This document shows positions 1-13,225 of a stretch of DNA of 64,000 nt, piece by piece. Positions within the stretch are counted from its first letter, which is position 1; every line of letters starts with the position of its first letter. The position numbers were made by a program, and so were the translations under genes. Source of the DNA: Lepus europaeus (taxonomy: Eukaryota; Chordata; Mammalia; Lagomorpha; Leporidae); the NCBI RefSeq assembly GCF_033115175.1, contig NC_084838.1:42201468-42265467 (forward strand), read 5' to 3'. Under the pieces are notes generated by a model, which had not been told where the DNA came from, made no database searches, and worked only from the letters and a program-made list of their open reading frames with translations.

Positions 1-447
1 ATATGCAAACAACAATAAAAACAAAGTAGAATTCATATCTCACAACTTATGCAAAATTAGTTAAAAATAGATTATAGGCCTAAATTTAAAAATCTAAATT
101 TGTAAAAGTCTAGTAAAAACAAAGTAGAGATATCTTTTGAATTTGGGCTAGGCAAGGATATGTCGGAACACAAAAAGCATATAAAAGAAAAATTTGGTAA
201 CTGAACTTTATCAATATTAAAAGCTTTTACTCTTTGAAAGAAACTGCCTAAAAAGTGAAAAAGCAATTCGCAGAGTGGGAGAAAATATTTGCAAACTACA
301 AAGTTCTTTAAATTTAAGGAATTCTCATAATAACAATGACGATAATGATAATGATAATAATAACAATATAACTACCCAATTCAAAAAAATGAAAAGATAA
401 AAGATCTGAACCAGTACTTTTTCAAAGATGTTAAGAATGCCAAATAA

Positions 448-746
448 GGGGATAGTGTTGTGACATAGCGTGTAAAGCCACTGACTGTGATGCTGACATC
501 CCATATGGGCCCGGTTCAAGTCCCGGCTGCTCCACTTCCAATCCAGTTCCCTGGTAATGGCCTGTGAAAAGCAGCAGAGAATGACCCAAATGTTTGGGCC
601 CCTGCCACCCACACAGGAGATCTGGAAGAAGCTCCTGGCTCCTGGCTTCAGCCTGTTCCAGCCCTGAGCCATCTGGGGAGTGAACAGGAGGATGGAAGAT
701 CTCTTTCCATATCCCCTTCAAAATAAATAAATCCTTTAAAAAAAAA
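448..746 (+). mobile_element. CSINE (C repeat)
   Basis: The lagomorph C repeat is a Pol III-type SINE: a tRNA-like head with A and B boxes (here 'ggttcaagtcccggc'), a unique body with the 'gcctgtgaaaagcagcagag' and 'cttgggcc' blocks, a CT-rich stretch, and an AAATAAAT/poly(A) tail. This copy is flanked by a 15-bp imperfect duplication at 433-447 and 747-761. Confidence 0.92.
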
Positions 747-915
747 AAGAATGACAGATAAATGTATGAAAATATGCTCAAAGACATTAGTCACCCAGGA
801 AATACAAATTAAAACCACAATGACATCCAACTACCTATCAAATTAAAAAAAAAAAAAAGGCAACTGACAATACCAAATGCTGGTGATGATGCAGAGGCAT
901 TAGAAAGTGTGTGTA

Positions 916-1232
916 GGGGCGGTGCTGTGGCTCACTTAGCTAATCCTCTGCCTGTGGTGCCAGCATCCCATATGGGTGCCAGGTTCTAGTCCTGGTACAA
1001 CCTCTTCCAGTCCAGCTCTCTGCTCTGGCCTGGGAGGGCAGTGGAGGATGGTCCAAGTGCTTGGGCCCCTGTACCTGCATGGGAGACCAGGAGGAAGCAC
1101 GTGACTCCTGGCTTCAGATCGGCGCATTACCGACCATAGCAGCCATTTGGGGAGTGAACCAACGGAAGGAAGACCTTTCTCTCTGTCTCTCTACCTGTCA
1201 AATAAATAAAATAAATAAATAAATAAATAAAT
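916..1232 (+). mobile_element. CSINE
   Basis: Perfect 12-bp duplication 'aaagtgtgtgta' at 904-915 and 1233-1244. The tail is an (AAAT)n run of about 30 bases. It sits inside the old L1. Confidence 0.93.
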
Positions 1233-1544
1233 AAAGTGTGTGTATTGCTCATGGGAATGCAAATGGCATAGCTACTTTGGAAAACTGTGACAATTTTTAA
1301 AAAGTTAAACATGGACTTTATTTCCCAGTAACCCCACTTCTAGATGTTTACCCAAGAGAAAAGAAGACTTACTTACATGCCCACACACAAAAAAAACCTA
1401 TGCACAAATGTCTATAGTAGCTTTATTTATAATAATAATGATAACTAGGACATGTTTATCAGTTAAATGGATAAACAAATTGTTAGAAACCCTCATGGAA
1501 TACTACTCAGCACTATTTGTTTGGAGGAATCATTTTTAAAGTGC

Positions 1545-4360
1545 CCACGTTGACCCTTTCAGAACTGGTCTGCCTTTTCAGCCACCGCTGTGATTTTCAG
1601 ACAGAACACAGGGGAGCCTCTGACAGCAGCGCGGTGAGCAAGCTGATCCCAGCGACGGGCACAGCGCCCTAGTGCTTCACATTTCTCCCTTCCTCTTTGC
1701 TTGCCTGCGCCTCAGCTGACTTGGTACTCTTTCTGTCAATCCTCCTGGCCACTGTGGTTTGGCTTGCTGTCTCCTGTGACGTGGCCAGCCAGTCAAGGTT
1801 TCCACAGGAAGGGCATTTGCTGTGGAGCTCAGCTGCCCCCCTAATTTTGCCCGGGGTTTTACGTCATTCAGAGCAGGAGGGAGAAATAGACTTGTAACTT
1901 AAGGGTAGGACATTGCCTTGGTGCTTTTCTCAGGGGCCCAGCAGGAGCAAGGGTATTTATAGTACGTGCCCAACACACTTTTTGGGTACTGATTTGACTT
2001 CTTTTCAAGATGTTAAATTAACTTCTGAGTCTGTGGAACTAAGCATATGGAATTCAAACTAAAAGTGCTACAGCAGAAGCCATGCTTGAATCACTGAAGG
2101 AAAAATAACCTTGATGTCTTCAATTTAAGAACATTGGTTTATGTACTGTATTTGTATTCACCTGTACATTCAATAAATACATGAATAGAGTCTTAGATTC
2201 TATGCCAAATTATGAAGGTTAAAGGGATGTATATCCAAGAACAAAAATGAGTTGCTAATTAAAAATTCAAAAAATACTTCCCAGTCTTCACCTATTTGTT
2301 TCCTAATGAAGCTAGATGTTTCTATGGACAGGTATGCTGGAACAGTGATTGGCAACCGTCTTTTCTGTCCTAGCCTGATTAGAGGATTTGGTTCATTTTC
2401 ATGAGTAGTGGGGAGTGAAGTATCAGCATTCAAAAGAGTTTCGGGAGCACGTGTAGTTTGAAACCACTCCTCTACACTGCTGTCTCCCCACTATGACAAT
2501 CAGCTGTTTCACTGTCTGGGTTCCAGAGGGAAGTGGTTCCCATGTTTGCTTCCCTTTTCTCCATGGGAAAGATTCTGTGGCTTGTTACTTCAAGTTTTCT
2601 TTAAACGATACTGTAAATAGGATATTAAACATGTGCAGTTAATTATGTGTTCTATCGTTATGGACAAAAAATCCCCCTTCCTGCCCCTCTCCCTGCTGGT
2701 CTCTCCTCCCTGACCTCTTTCTTTCTGTGCTCTTTCTTCTGTGTTTTGATTATCTTAGTTTAGTTTAGTTTTGGGATATTGCCATTGGTTTTATAAATTA
2801 TTGGTGGGGAATAAATAACACCTGATAATGATTGTAGATTTGTGTGTGAAGAATCAAATCGTGTCCATCTTTAGTGCTGACTTCAAATTATTTTGGAGAA
2901 TGATTTGTATTCAGTAAATTATTTTCGCTTAAGTAGTACACAGTGTAGCAGTATGGAAAACAAAAATTTCTGCATTTCCACTGTAGGTCTCCTCCACGCT
3001 GTCCAGTTTCCACAAGCATGAGTGTTCTGCTTCAACTATAGCTCTGGTGGTTGTGGTGGGCGTGAGAAAGAAGGGGAGTAGAGGGAATGCTTCAGACTGA
3101 GCCTTGCTGCAGTTCATGGCTGGGATCCGGGTATGTGTGACACTTGTGTCTGCTGCAGGACTCAGAGTTAAAGTGAGCCTTCTAGGGATCCCTGAATGCA
3201 GACTGGCCAGTCAGGGATGCAGCACACGTTCCTGTACAGAGTTCAGTCTGTCAGTGGCTGTCTCCTGCTACTCAAGCCTTTCTTTGAGGAGTCAGACCCT
3301 ATCTAAGATGATGATGATTCATGAAACAAAATAGATCCTTCCTGTGAGTTGGGAGAAGGGATTCTCCTTCCAGGAAAACAACACCATGTCCACGTTGTAA
3401 TGTATATGGTGGACAGAATAGCTCTTTATTCTGAGAATACAGGATCACCAGAAATACGCTCTCTGACAATGGCGGGCGCTTGGGCTCCACCTGACCTCTG
3501 AGTACACCGCTGACACTGTGTGGAAACTTGTGGGATGTGTGCTTGTTTGTTTCGTGGAAATGAGATGGCGCTTTCCACTGGATTCTCAAAGATGCCTGTG
3601 CCTGCACACATAGCAGCCTCTGCTTTGTATGTGACCTCTGATTACTGTCATTAGCTTACAAAGCTTCATTTGTTGATTCTTTCAAATATATATTCCCAAC
3701 CCTTTTAATCTCCACAAATAAAATTTGGGGATAATACAAGCATTCCACACACGCTTAAAAATACTAAGCTGCATACCTTATTTGTAATGTAATGGCATCA
3801 AAAGTGCCTTTGAAATTATTTAGAATACAATAGTGTGCATTTTGATTGCAACTGCTTGTGTGTAACTATACAGGAAGATACAAGGAAGTGGCCAGAGGTG
3901 TCTGTTGACTCGCCAGGCATGACAGTTCTGGATTCAGCTGAACATTTGTGTCCTATTGACAATTTAAACACCACAGGAAGCAACTTTTTAAAAACAGAGA
4001 CAACTCTTAGTAATCTTGTAAATAAAAATAATTTTCTCATTTGAAAGGGAATTTCATTCCTTAAAGTTCTGGTTCATCAAACTATACTAAAGTGAACAAA
4101 ACTACCACTACCACCAACAGACTTTGGGTTCCATGTAACAGAAAAAGGAGTTAGGTTCTCCACTTGGGTCATTATAAACAGGCACGTTACCTACATGAAT
4201 CCTATGGGCATAGAGAGTAACCCTTCATTGTGTGGGACTGTTCCTTACATATCAGAATATCCAGTGTCCTTGGTCCCTGCCCACTAATCAGCAGTAGCAC
4301 ATTCCCTCCCATCATTATGACAGAACACTCCCCCACAACGTTCAAAATGCAGCCAAGAAG
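1545..4360. other. Unassigned non-coding stretch
   Basis: About 2.8 kb without a gene or a recognisable young repeat. Open frames here are at most about 100 codons and look fortuitous. A GC-richer patch lies at about 1560-1860. The rest is AT-rich and unique by eye; very old repeats cannot be excluded. Confidence 0.6.
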
Positions 4361-5170
4361 GTAATGTCATCTCCATTGACAACCTGTGGCCTCCTGGGTA
4401 AAGCTCAGACTCCTGGGCTTTGCATTAGAGTCCTTCATGATCTGACTTCTGCCAACATCTCCATTCTCATCTCGAAACCCACACCTTCCCTCTGGCCATT
4501 CAGACCACAGACAGTAGCCTGATTGGTAAACCTTTCCTTGGACAAATGGGTCCCCATGTCTGAGAAGCCTCTTGCTCCAATGTGTTATCACCTGCTCCCA
4601 TCATGTCCCTAGACCCTCCTCCACCAGCAGGTCGATGTATCAATACTGTCTCTCCTCCGTTCCTCCCACTTTTCTTGCTTACTTCTTGACAACCCTTAGC
4701 AAATGGTACAGTGAGAGTTGGTTTCCTCATCTGACTCTTCCCAGACCTCCTCCCAGCTTGTGATCTTCTTAAGGCCAACAGCCTGGTCTCCTTTACACTC
4801 CCAGGCAGCCCGCTCTGGGCATTCAGTGAATACCGGCTGCTGATGTCAAAGTGCTCACTGACAAGACTCTGGTCTCTCAGTTCCAGGTTCTGTCCTATGC
4901 CAGGTCTTCTACATGTGGTTCCCTTTTCCTGGAATCCACCCCACCCTCGTACCCTTATCTCCCACCTTCCACCCAGTCACTTCCTGCTCTTTGTTCAGGT
5001 CTCAGGTTAACTGTCCCTTATCCAGACATGGTTGCCCTGCCACACCCTTCTAGAATGGCTCTCACCAATTATAGTATTTGCCATCAAAGTACCCTGTACT
5101 TCTCTCTCTCAACACTGCAGAACTGAACACAGGGACCTCTGTGCCTGGAACAGCTGGTGAAATCTAGCCT
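4360..5170. repeat. Probable L2-type ancient LINE fragment
   Basis: The stretch has the wording typical of mammalian L2 remains: cytosine-rich blocks such as 'ttcctggaatccaccccacc', 'ttgttcaggtctcaggtt' and 'agtaccctgtacttctctc'. Divergence is high and limits are approximate. The short open frames across it have no other support. Confidence 0.5.
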
Positions 5171-5290
5171 GGATCTTGGGAGCCAGAGGTTCTTCCACCC
5201 CTTAAGTGACTAATAAGGACTTCTCCCCACCCTTAAAGAATGAGGTTCTTTTTGTTGTTGTTGTTGTTTGTTATATTCCTGTTTTATCTT

Positions 5291-5666
5291 TTAAAGGATT
5301 TATTTATTTATTTAAAATGTGGAAGTACATAGAGGGAAGGAAGAGAAAGGGAGGGAGGGAGGACGATAGAGAGAGGAGAGAGAGAGAAAGGAGAGAAGAG
5401 AGGCGAGAGAGATTCCACCTGCTGGTTTACACCCTAAATGGCTGGCTGGGTCTAGGCCAGGCCAAAGCCAGGAGTCTGGAACCCCATCCAAATCTCCCAC
5501 ATGGATGCAGAGGCCCAAGCACTGGGGCCATCTTCCACTGCTTTCCCAGGTGCATTAGCAGGGAGCTGGATCAGAAGTGGAACAGCCAGGACTCAAACTA
5601 GTGCTCCCACCTGGGATGCCAAACTTGCAAGCAGCAGCTTTACCCTCTGTGCCAAAATGCTGCCCC
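5291..5666 (-). mobile_element. CSINE, antisense
   Basis: It begins with the reversed tail 'aggatttatttatttattt', has an expanded purine tract (GGGA/GAGA, about 5335-5412), then the reversed body, and ends at 'caaaatgctgcccc'. No clean duplication was found, so it is probably an older copy. Confidence 0.88.
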
Positions 5667-6559
5667 TTGGATTTTGTTGTATTCTTTTAAGGGTTATGAG
5701 ATTTTGTTTAGCATGCAATTAATTACTTGGGGTGTGTTTAAAGCTTACTTTTAAACTCTTTTAATGGAAAACTAAAACGGCCTTTCATCTGGAGCTTGTT
5801 TAGCTCTGCTGCCATTGTGAGGCCCCTGTCAAGAACCTCCCTCTTGTCCTGTGTGGGATCAGGCTCTCCAGGAGGGTAAGTAAGAATGAACGTTATCCTC
5901 AGGTCAAAATTCAGGGGATTTTTGACCTAATGTCTTCTGGTGCTCCTTTCCCTTGCCTCAGATAGCTGTCTCTTACTAAACATAGATCAGTAATGGGCCA
6001 AAGACAAATAGTACTCCTCTGTAAACCCTCCTGCAGCAACCTCTTCTTTGGTATTCTGCCCTACAGAATTCTAGTGCCTCAGCTCTGTTGGTCTCCAGTC
6101 TCCATCTTCTCAACCCGTTCATGTTGCAGAACTGTTGCGATTCCCCTGGCCCAGGTGCTGGCCTGCAAAAATGACCCCAGGCAATAAACTGGAGCAGTCA
6201 TAGGAATTTTATCATATTTATGACCCTGCCACCCCAATCAGGGATGAAAGTCCTATATTGTCTTATATCTAAAGTGAGAAGAAATTATTGTATATTTTTT
6301 CTGGGTTGATGAATTATTAATGGTAACAGTGGAATTCCTGTGCTAGTTAATTATATATGAGAAGAAACATAAGCCCTATGCCTATTCCATAATCTGTAGT
6401 AGGGGATGGCCCAGTTATACTGATGAAGACTGAAAAACAGATGAACCACAAGAGCAAATATAGTGATTTTCCTTTGAGATATCAAAAATAGGGATTAGAA
6501 TGCTGGGTAGGCAAAAAGAGCAACTCTGCTCTTGGTAATGTTATTATAGAATTAGAAGT
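5667..6559. other. Unassigned non-coding stretch
   Basis: AT-rich sequence. I see no gene, RNA gene or clear repeat. Confidence 0.5.
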
Positions 6560-7110
6560 TATATTAGCTCCAACTTCTTTTAAATTTTTTTTTACTATAA
6601 AGAGAGCAGAGTATGCATCCCATAGGTACAGTTCCAAGAAGAAAGCCACACCTCCCTCATTCTCCTGTTCCCCCAATCCTCCGCCCGCCCTCCCCTCTCC
6701 TCGTCAGTCTTTGCAAACACACGATTTTAATCAACTCTATATTCACGGGCTTAAGTCACAACTAATCACAATATTCAACAAGCAAAAAGTAGGACTAGCA
6801 CAGATCCGCAAGAGTATAAACATGAACTAAAAATGACAATTGTATCCCAAAGTGACCAGGAGCTCAACTTATACTGATTTGGAAAAATAAATCTGATACT
6901 CTTCTGATTACATTTCTTGAAACTAGTATATAATAGAAAGGTTCTATATCAAGTTTCATCACTGGAAGGCACATACAGGGGGCAGTTAGACCTTTTTATT
7001 AAACAGAAAAGAATACAGGAACCAAGAAACCTAATAATCAATACCTGCATATGAGCTAATGGACATCTCATCACCATGTACAAAAGAAATGAGCTGCACA
7101 CAACTAAATA
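6560..7110 (-). mobile_element. Possible ancient L1 3' UTR, antisense
   Basis: The order T-rich run, 'cagagtatgcatcccatag', 'cagttccaagaag', then a C-rich block with CCTCC repeats (about 6655-6705), resembles an inverted 3' UTR of an old mammalian L1 (L1MA type). No open frame. The right limit is uncertain. Confidence 0.4.
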
Positions 7111-7400
7111 GAGGAGTCAACATTTTGTTGTTGAAAAAAATGATTAGTTAAAATGATACTTGGAGAATGTGTAGACTTTATTTTGTTAAGTGAAAAAAGA
7201 AATTGTACCCTCCAGATCATGACTCTGTAGATATTTCTTCCTAGAAGACTGATTTACCTGCCTAGAAGGTGAGCCATCTCTATTCCTCAAACACGGGCAC
7301 CACTTCTCTTGAGGACCTCATGTTTGATCCTTTGAACTATTCTAGGAATTTGAGATATCTGCAACATTTTTCCTCTTCTATTCTTTTTCTTTTCCTTTCC

Positions 7401-7410
<10 letters not shown>

Positions 7411-7442
<32 letters not shown>
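7411..7442. repeat. (CT)n microsatellite
   Basis: About 16 CT units, directly next to the CSINE tail at 7447. SINE tails and CT stretches are known seeds of such repeats. Confidence 0.95.
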
Positions 7443-7445
<3 letters not shown>

Positions 7446-7446
7446 C

Positions 7447-7745
7447 CCTTAAAATTATTTATTTGGAAAGTAGAGTGACAGACAGATCTCCCATCCACTG
7501 GTTCAATCCCCAAATGGCCACAACAGATGGGGCTGGGCCAGCCCAAAGCCAGGAGCCAAGAACTCCATCCAGATCTCCCATGGAAGTGGCAGAAACTTGT
7601 GTACTTGATCCATCATTTGCTGCTTCCCAGGTACATTCATGGGGATCCATGTGAAAGCAGAGAAGCCAAGACTCAAACTAGTACTCTGATATGGGGATGT
7701 GGGTGTACTACGCAGCAGCTTAACCTGCTGTACCTCAAGGCAGTA
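7447..7745 (-). mobile_element. CSINE, antisense, diverged
   Basis: The reversed body with 'ccactggttcaatccccaaatgg' and 'ggccagcccaaagccaggag' is clear, but the head end is worn ('cagcttaacctgctgtacc'). No target duplication identified. Confidence 0.85.
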
Positions 7746-8020
7746 GCTTTAATGGCTTGCCATTCAGTAATCAGTTTCATATATCTCCAGCTTCTGAAAT
7801 TCTAGGAGAAACTCAGTATCAATTAGTATCCTAAATAATGGAGAAAATGTATTAATGCTAAAAGCTCTTAGCAGCCTACAGTCAGTTTATACTAATTTTT
7901 TTTTTTACTATATTAAAGAAGAATGCCTCAAGACAAGGCAGCATGCCTCACTAACATCCTTGAGTTTTATCTTCATGCATACTCCATTCCCAATAACCCA
8001 GGAAAGCTTCATCTCAGTTT

Positions 8021-8351
8021 TTTTTTAATAAGGTTTTTATTTGACAGATAGAACTGTAGACAGCCAGGGAGAGAGAGACAGAGAGAAAGGTCTTCCTTCC
8101 GTTGGTTCACTCCCCCAAATGGCCGCTACAGCTGGCGCTTTGCCATTCCGACGCCAGGAGCCAGGTGCTTCTTCCTGGTCTCCCATGCGGGTGCAGGGGC
8201 CCAAGCATTTGGGTCATCCTTCACTGCCCTCCCCGGCCATAGCAGAGAGCTGGACTGGAAGAGGAGCAGCTGGGACTAGAACCCGGTGTCAATGTGGGAT
8301 GCTGGCACTGCAGGTGGAGGATTAACCAAGTGAGCCATGGCACCGACCCCT
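8021..8351 (-). mobile_element. CSINE, antisense
   Basis: Flanked by a near-identical 10-bp duplication: 'atctcagttt' at 8011-8020 and 'atctgagttt' at 8352-8361. Well preserved, ending 'gagccatggcaccgacccc'. Confidence 0.93.
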
Positions 8352-8361
8352 ATCTGAGTTT

Positions 8362-9204
8362 ATAATCTCAATACAATTTTTTTTTTTCTTATTGCCATTG
8401 CTGGTGTTACTAATAAGTGTTTTTGTGCTTGAAACAAATGACACATATTGATGAAGCAAAAAATTAGGTACTAATTCTTGCTTATTCATTTAAAATAGAA
8501 CTTTCTTGCATTTTACATACATCAGTTAGATAGTTCAAATATATATTTATGGGATACAAGCAAATAATCAATAATCAAATAATCAGTGTTGCATTAAAGT
8601 GCATTGGCAGGTGGCTCTAGAAGGACTGCAGTTTATTAAGAAGTTAGGACAGCTTTGAGTTGAGTTGAATAAGATAACTTTAAGAATAAATTAGTCTCCA
8701 TATATAAAAATGAAGCATGACTTGCAAATGCGTATTTAATCTTCTTGTGAATATTTGTAAACCATTACTATTTCAAATAAGATTTATGAATTAGTGAGTA
8801 ACACTGTACCTGATAATATTTACATTTTAAATAGAATTTTATAATACAGAAAAATTATAAGAAATAAAATTGTTTAGAATAGTGGTAGAACTCCAGAAAG
8901 AATACTATTTGAATCCCCACTATGAATTCCCATTTACATTTACATGGTGTCTTTTTTTAAAAAAAAGTATAAAAGCAAAGACCTCCAGCCAGAGCAGCAT
9001 GGAGGGGGCTGTAAGAGAAGCAAAACTCAAAGGACCCCATGGCACTGGGGTATTTAAAAACTTGAGGATCACATTGGCATTCAGTTACCCAGTGGAGACA
9101 AAACCCATCAAAAGACCTGATTTATAATTCTTTATTCTACCTGGCTTGCTCATGATAAAACAAAAAACCATCCCAGAAGGGTGGGATAGGTAATTTGTTT
9201 TCAC
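8362..9204. other. Unassigned non-coding stretch
   Basis: AT-rich. The open frame at 8870-9127 shows no family resemblance and I do not call it a gene. Confidence 0.5.
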
Positions 9205-10350
9205 AATAAACTGTGATCATAGATTTAGGTCCTTGATCCATTTTGAGTGGATTTTTGTGTAAGGTGTAAGGTAAGACTCTTGCTTCATACTTCTGCATGT
9301 GGAGATCCAGTTTTCCCAGCACCATTTCTTGAAGAGATTGTCCTTGCTCCAGGGATTGACTTTAGATTGTTTGTCCAGGATAAGTTGCTTATAGGTGTGT
9401 AGATTGCTTTCTGGAGTTTCTATTCTGTTCCATTAGTCTACACATCTGTTTTTCTGCCAATATCTGTTGTGATTATACTGATCTGTATTATGTCTTGAAA
9501 TCAGGTATTCTGATGCCTCTAGCTTTGTTTTTGTTGTATAAGGTTGCTTTAGCTATTTGGTGTCTCTTGTGTTTCCATATGAATTTCAGCATTGTTTTTT
9601 CTAGATCTGAAAAGAATGTCCTTCATATTTTGATTGTGATCACATTGAATCTGTAAATTGCTTTCAGTATGATGGACATTTTGATGATGTGGATTCTTCC
9701 AATCCATGAACATGGATGATTTTTGCATTTTTTGTGTCTTCTATTTCTTTCTTTAATGTTTCATAATTTTCATCATAGTGATCCTTGGTTTTCTTGATTA
9801 AATTTACTCTAAGGTATGTAATTTTTTATAAGCTATTATGAATGGGATTGATCTTAGAAGTTCTTTCTCAGCTGTGGTATTATCTGTGTATACAAAGGCT
9901 ATTGATTTTTGTGTGTTAATTTTATATCCTGCTACTTTATGCAACTCTTTTATTTGTTTCAATAGTCTCTTATTGGACTATTTTGGTTTCCCTATATGTA
10001 GAATTATGTCATCTCCAAATGGGAATAGTTTCTTCCTTTCCAATTTGTATCCCTTTGATTTCTTTTTCTTGCCTAATGGCTCTGGCTAAAACCTCCAGGA
10101 CTTTGTTAAATAGCAATGGTAAGAGTGGGCATACTTTTCTGTTTCCAGATCTTAAGGAGAATGCTTCCAACTTTTCTCCATTCAATACAGTGCTGGCTAT
10201 GGGTTTGTCATAAGTTGTCTTGCTTGTGTTAGGAATATTCCTTCTGTACCCAATTTATTAAGGTTTTCATCATGAAAGAATAGTGTATTTTTCCTTCAAC
10301 CATAGTTCATGTGGTCATGTGCAATGCTCCTTCCAATTTATTTTCTAATT
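9205..10350 (-). mobile_element. Old L1 ORF2 fragment, antisense
   Basis: On the minus strand this reads as the ORF2 region downstream of the reverse-transcriptase core; the frame at 9137-9325 carries the typical '[10 protein letters not shown]' block near its start. The + strand phrases 'tgatgcctctagctttg' and 'ccatatgaatttcagcattg' are the usual inverted L1 landmarks. Many frameshifts. It is truncated at both ends. Confidence 0.75.
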
Positions 10351-10380
10351 TTAGGCTAATTAAAACACACACACACACCA

Positions 10381-10708
10381 GGGACTGGAATTGTGGCACA
10401 GAAGGTTAAGTCACTGTTTTGACATTAGCATCAAATACCTGAGTGCTAATTTGGTGCTGGATGCTCTGCTTCCAATCCAGTTCCCTGACAATGCACCTGG
10501 GAAAGCAACAGAAAATGGCCCAAGTGCTTGGGGCCCTGCCACCAATGTGGAAGACTTGAATGGATTTCCAGGCCCCTGACTTTGGACAGGCCTAGACCCA
10601 GTCATTGTGGCCATTTAGGGGACTGAATTATCAGATGGAAAATCTTGCTCTCTGTCTCTCCCTCTCTGTGACACTCTGCCTTTGAAATAAATGAAATAAA
10701 TCTTTAAA
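10381..10708 (+). mobile_element. CSINE, diverged
   Basis: The head starts 'gggactggaattgtggcac' right after a short (AC)n tract at 10366-10378. The tail is 'aaataaatgaaataaatc'. No clean duplication. Confidence 0.85.
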
Positions 10709-11734
10709 ATATCAAGAAACCAACATAACTTGGAGTAAATGTAAGCAAATGCCATGAAACCCTGTGGCTGATTTCCCCCAGTCTTCTTTGCAAAGGGCTC
10801 TTGTCCTCCCTTAGTCAAACCCAGGTGTTCAGGTGTGGAGGTGGGACTGAATGAGGAGATGGGAAATGGGTGAAACACAACTTGCTATCCCATCCCAGGA
10901 AATGAGAAGGTTAAAGGTGACTTCCTACATCCTCACTATTGTCTGAGCCCAATCTCTGTAGACTGGGAACAGACAGAATGGGGCCAATTAATCAGGATTT
11001 CTCAAAGCACTGCCACTGTTCTACGCTCTCCAGCCCAGTAAAATTTGGTGGTGGATTGCTGCCACCAAATCACAATTTGGGACAGGACAGATTTGGATCT
11101 CAAAGATGAATCCCTCCCAACTCCTGGCCTGGGTTGTTTCATTAATCTCACAGTGGAGGAAACTCACATTTTGGCTGCTGAATTTTTATACTACTTGCCG
11201 TATTAAGGTAGCATTTTACTATATGTGTTTATGTTGTTTCTTATTTTTTAACACAAATACAATAATGTTACGTATATATGACTGTCTCATGTTTTCCTCT
11301 AATATGCCATTCTCTATTAGTACAAAGAGATCAAAAAGTTTTAATGACCGCAATGTGTACTGTTACATAAATATAACATCATTTATTTGACTCACCTAAT
11401 GAAAGATGGATATTGTTTTTCCCCGTGGTTTTGTGGTTGTTTTGCTGTTATTACAAATACTGTGGTAATATAAGCTCTTGAATATATATCTTTGTGACAT
11501 TTGAAAGTGAGTCCACGGGAAAAATTCCTAGAAGAAGGTTAAAGATCCTGTATTTAATGTGAGAATAGGGTTCATTACAGAGCAATGAGATTTGGGACTG
11601 CTGGACTTGGCAAGAAGGAACACCTGCCAGAGCCTGAGGAATGGTGTTTGAGAAGCACAAGAAAGGAAATTGGCTCCTACCAATGGTAAAACCCAATGGT
11701 ATTATAGAAATTATCTTTATGGTATTCATGTACG
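10709..11734. other. Unassigned non-coding stretch
   Basis: No gene seen. The part at about 11200-11470 has the flavour of an ancient inverted L1 3' region but is too diverged to assign. Confidence 0.45.
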
Positions 11735-11748
11735 AAGGGTAGAAACTG

Positions 11749-12086
11749 GGCCAGCGCCATGGCTTAACAGGCTAATCCTCTGCCTTGCGGTGCCGGCACA
11801 CCGGGTTCTAGTCCCAGTTGGGGCGCCGGATTCTATCCCGGTTGCCCCTCTTCCAGGCCAGCTCTCTGCTATGGCCTGGGAAGGCAGTGGAGGATGGCCC
11901 AAGTGCTTGGGCCCTGCACCCCATGGGAGACCAGGAGAAGCGCCTGGCTCCTGGCTTCGGATCAGCATGATGTGCCGGCCACAGCGGCCATTGGAGGGTG
12001 AACCAACGGCAAAAAGGAAGACCTTTCTCTCTGTCTCTTTCACTGTCCACTCTGCCTGTCAAAAAAAAAAAAAAAAAAAAAAAACA
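11749..12086 (+). mobile_element. Young CSINE
   Basis: Perfect 14-bp duplication 'aagggtagaaactg' at 11735-11748 and 12087-12100. The tail is about 24 uninterrupted A residues. The head reads 'gccatggcttaacaggctaatcc', marking the younger subfamily that also has 'gaccaggagaagc'. A G14 run follows at 12106-12119. Confidence 0.96.
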
Positions 12087-12100
12087 AAGGGTAGAAACTG

Positions 12101-12861
12101 TCTTGGGGGGGGGGGGGGGATCCTGACATACCCAGCAATAGGGATGTGATTAAATCAGCTATGGAGGAGTGCTGGAGTAGAACCTACTCAGCTATTAAAA
12201 ATGGAAAAATATCCACAATAGATTATGTGAAAAAGGCAGATCACAGAAAGTTATGAAGGTAAGACACTGGGAGAGAATGCTGGTTACCTGTCAAATAGCA
12301 GTTCTAGTCTCTGTCAAATTAGGGGAACCTTGTTTTTTGGCTGGGCAAAATGTCACTCAGCTAAAATATTACATTTCTCCCGTCCCTTGCAAAGCTGTGG
12401 CCATTTAACTAAATTCTGGTCAAGGAGGTGGGATCATAAGTTTCCTTGAAAAGGAGAAGGTTGTGCCCTTTTTTCCTTTCCCTTTCCAATCTGTTTTCCC
12501 TGGATATAATGGCAAGAGTCCCATGGTGGTTTTTCTCTTGAGAGAGAGAGAAGCAAATACTTATCCCAGACAAGTCATAATTTGAGAGTCTGTGTTATGT
12601 ATAGTGGAATCTACTCCTAACTGATCTAGATCCATTTGTATTTAAAAATTAAAAATGTACACACACACACACACATGCATATGCCACAAGACACATATGC
12701 TTAAACTATATCTATATGCATATAGTATTATCAATGTATATCACAAATGGTAGTCATGTTCATCTTTGAAGGCTTGGAATTATAAACAGGAGGTGTTGGG
12801 GGATACTAATTCCTTGTGTTTGTAGACATATAGCAACAAGCATGTATTTTCAGGAAAAATT
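12101..12861. other. Unassigned non-coding stretch with short (AC)n
   Basis: Contains (AC)n at about 12658-12674 and AT-rich sequence. No gene seen. Confidence 0.5.
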
Positions 12862-12871
12862 AAGATTCCTC

Positions 12872-13215
12872 GGCTGGCGCCATGGCGCTGGCACCCCGGG
12901 TTCTAGTCCTGGTCAGGGCACTGGATTCTGTCCCGGTTGCTCCTCTTCCAGTCCAGCTCTCTACTGTAGCCCAGGAGTGCAGTGGAGGATGGCCCAGGTC
13001 CTTGGGCCCTGCACCCACATGGGAGACCAGGAGAAGCACCTGGCTCCTGGCTTTGGATCAGCGCAATGCGCCAGCCGCAGCGGCCATTATGGGGTGAACC
13101 AACAGAAAAGGAAGACTTTTCTTTCTGTCTCCCTCTCCCACTGTCCACTATGCCTGTCAAAAAATAAATAAATAAAATAAATCTTAAAAAAAAGAAATTC
13201 CTTAAAAAAAAAAAA
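12872..13215 (+). mobile_element. Young CSINE with shortened head
   Basis: 10-bp duplication 'aagattcctc' at 12862-12871 and 13216-13225. Compared with the copy at 11749, the segment that normally holds the A-box side of the head ('taatcctccgcctt') is missing, so the tRNA-like promoter is incomplete. Confidence 0.94.
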
Positions 13216-13225
13216 AAGATTCCTC

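Larger units (their letters stand above)
70..1540 (+). mobile_element. Ancient L1 fragment split by two CSINEs
   Basis: Three pieces (70-432, 762-903, 1245-1540) read as one degenerate L1 in the sense direction, covering the ORF2 C-terminal region and its downstream part. The last piece has the usual L1 run of phrases on live reading frames broken by many stops, ending near the typical 'tactactcagcac' segment. The two CSINEs between the pieces carry their own target duplications, so they are younger. No intact frame survives. Family not assigned. Confidence 0.6.
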